Origin: an uncultured Psychrosphaera sp.
GTDB taxonomy: Bacteria > Pseudomonadota > Gammaproteobacteria > Enterobacterales > Alteromonadaceae
Assembly (NCBI RefSeq): GCF_947500655.1
Contig: NZ_CANMSK010000014.1
Coordinates: 46,012-110,011 of the forward strand
Direction: 5' to 3'
DNA: 64,000 bases
Shown: in pieces, positions 63,929 to 64,000 of the stretch
How the letters are laid out: the number at the start of each line of letters is the position of its first letter
Position numbering within the stretch: the first letter of the stretch is position 1
Made by a program: the position numbers and the translations under genes
The notes under the pieces: generated by a model
What the model saw: the letters and a program-made list of their open reading frames with translations, nothing else
Told to the model about the DNA's origin: nothing
Database searches by the model: none

Positions 63929-64000
63929 TGACCTCGTAAAAGTAGACACGGGGTTAATTTAATTCTTCATATTGCATGGGACTCATATAGCCTAGAGTTC
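63929..64000 (-). mobile_element. end of an IS3-family insertion sequence (partial)
   Basis: On the minus strand, the frame ending with TAA at 63954-63956 encodes TLGYMSPMQYEELN, the usual C-terminus of an IS3-family OrfB (DDE) transposase. The adjacent TGACCTCGTAAAAGTAGACAC (63929-63949) looks like the terminal inverted repeat, since IS3-family ends typically start TGA. Only the last 70 or so bases are in the window, so the target duplication and other end cannot be seen. It sits close to the nth start and may carry a promoter effect. Confidence 0.75.

Overview
The window is low-GC chromosomal DNA from a marine gammaproteobacterium of the order Alteromonadales, most like Colwelliaceae (Colwellia/Thalassotalea type). 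This rests on gene content and order: mutH, rppH-ptsP-lgt-thyA, bamE/rnfH/ratA/smpB, tolC/nudF-yqiB-yqiA-parE and rdgB-hemW are classic gammaproteobacterial blocks, while tandem POT transporters, MHYT and HD-GYP signalling proteins and M19/M16 peptidases fit a marine heterotroph. I recognised no rRNA, tRNA or CRISPR array.

Layout. 1-7.6 kb: a partial unknown ORF, a DUF1415 gene, mutH, then rppH, ptsP, a TSUP permease, lgt and thyA. 7.6-12 kb: a hybrid MHYT histidine kinase with an HD-GYP response regulator. 12.2-23.5 kb: an accessory surface locus with four tandem FlgO-like lipoprotein genes behind a near-perfect sigma-54 promoter, a GGDEF-EAL protein, a chaperone-usher pilus operon on the minus strand (pilin, chaperone, usher, minor pilin) and a fifth FlgO-like lipoprotein. 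The usher carries two C-terminal SPOR-like domains, each with a pair of cysteines 24 residues apart. 23.6-29.6 kb: an M19 dipeptidase, an unknown 344-residue protein, bamE, rnfH-ratA, smpB, a DinB-like gene and an NRDE/TANGO2 gene. 29.7-32 kb: a two-gene unit with a TcpQ-like membrane protein and a VWA-like lipoprotein. 32.5-42.8 kb: tolC, the nudF-yqiB-yqiA-parE block (with no cpdA), a TPR protein with a degenerate receiver, hemW, rdgB, sodB and a monothiol glutaredoxin gene. 42.9-55.9 kb: two DUF1566 proteins, a YggN-like protein, an atypical PAP2 protein, two POT transporters, the YceI/cytochrome b561 pair, a peroxiredoxin-like protein and an M16 peptidase.

56-64 kb looks like acquired DNA. 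A broken nth 3' fragment (about 95% identical to the intact nth, nearly all differences synonymous) and the intact nth bracket a lipid-A/envelope module: dgkA, an LTA-synthase-like sulfatase and an eptA-type phosphoethanolamine transferase, divergent from an OmpR-type regulator and its sensor kinase. The divergent promoter holds four CTTAAG/CTGAAG hexamers exactly 11 bp apart, like a PmrA box array, followed by a perfect TATAAT. Inverted copies of a 28-bp motif lie at the two edges, and the end of an IS3-family element sits just upstream of nth.

Most novel candidates: (i) the 12-23.5 kb locus, which I read as a c-di-GMP-associated chaperone-usher pilus with a peptidoglycan-binding usher and a set of FlgO-family outer-membrane lipoproteins; and (ii) the nth-bracketed, PmrA-like regulated envelope module.
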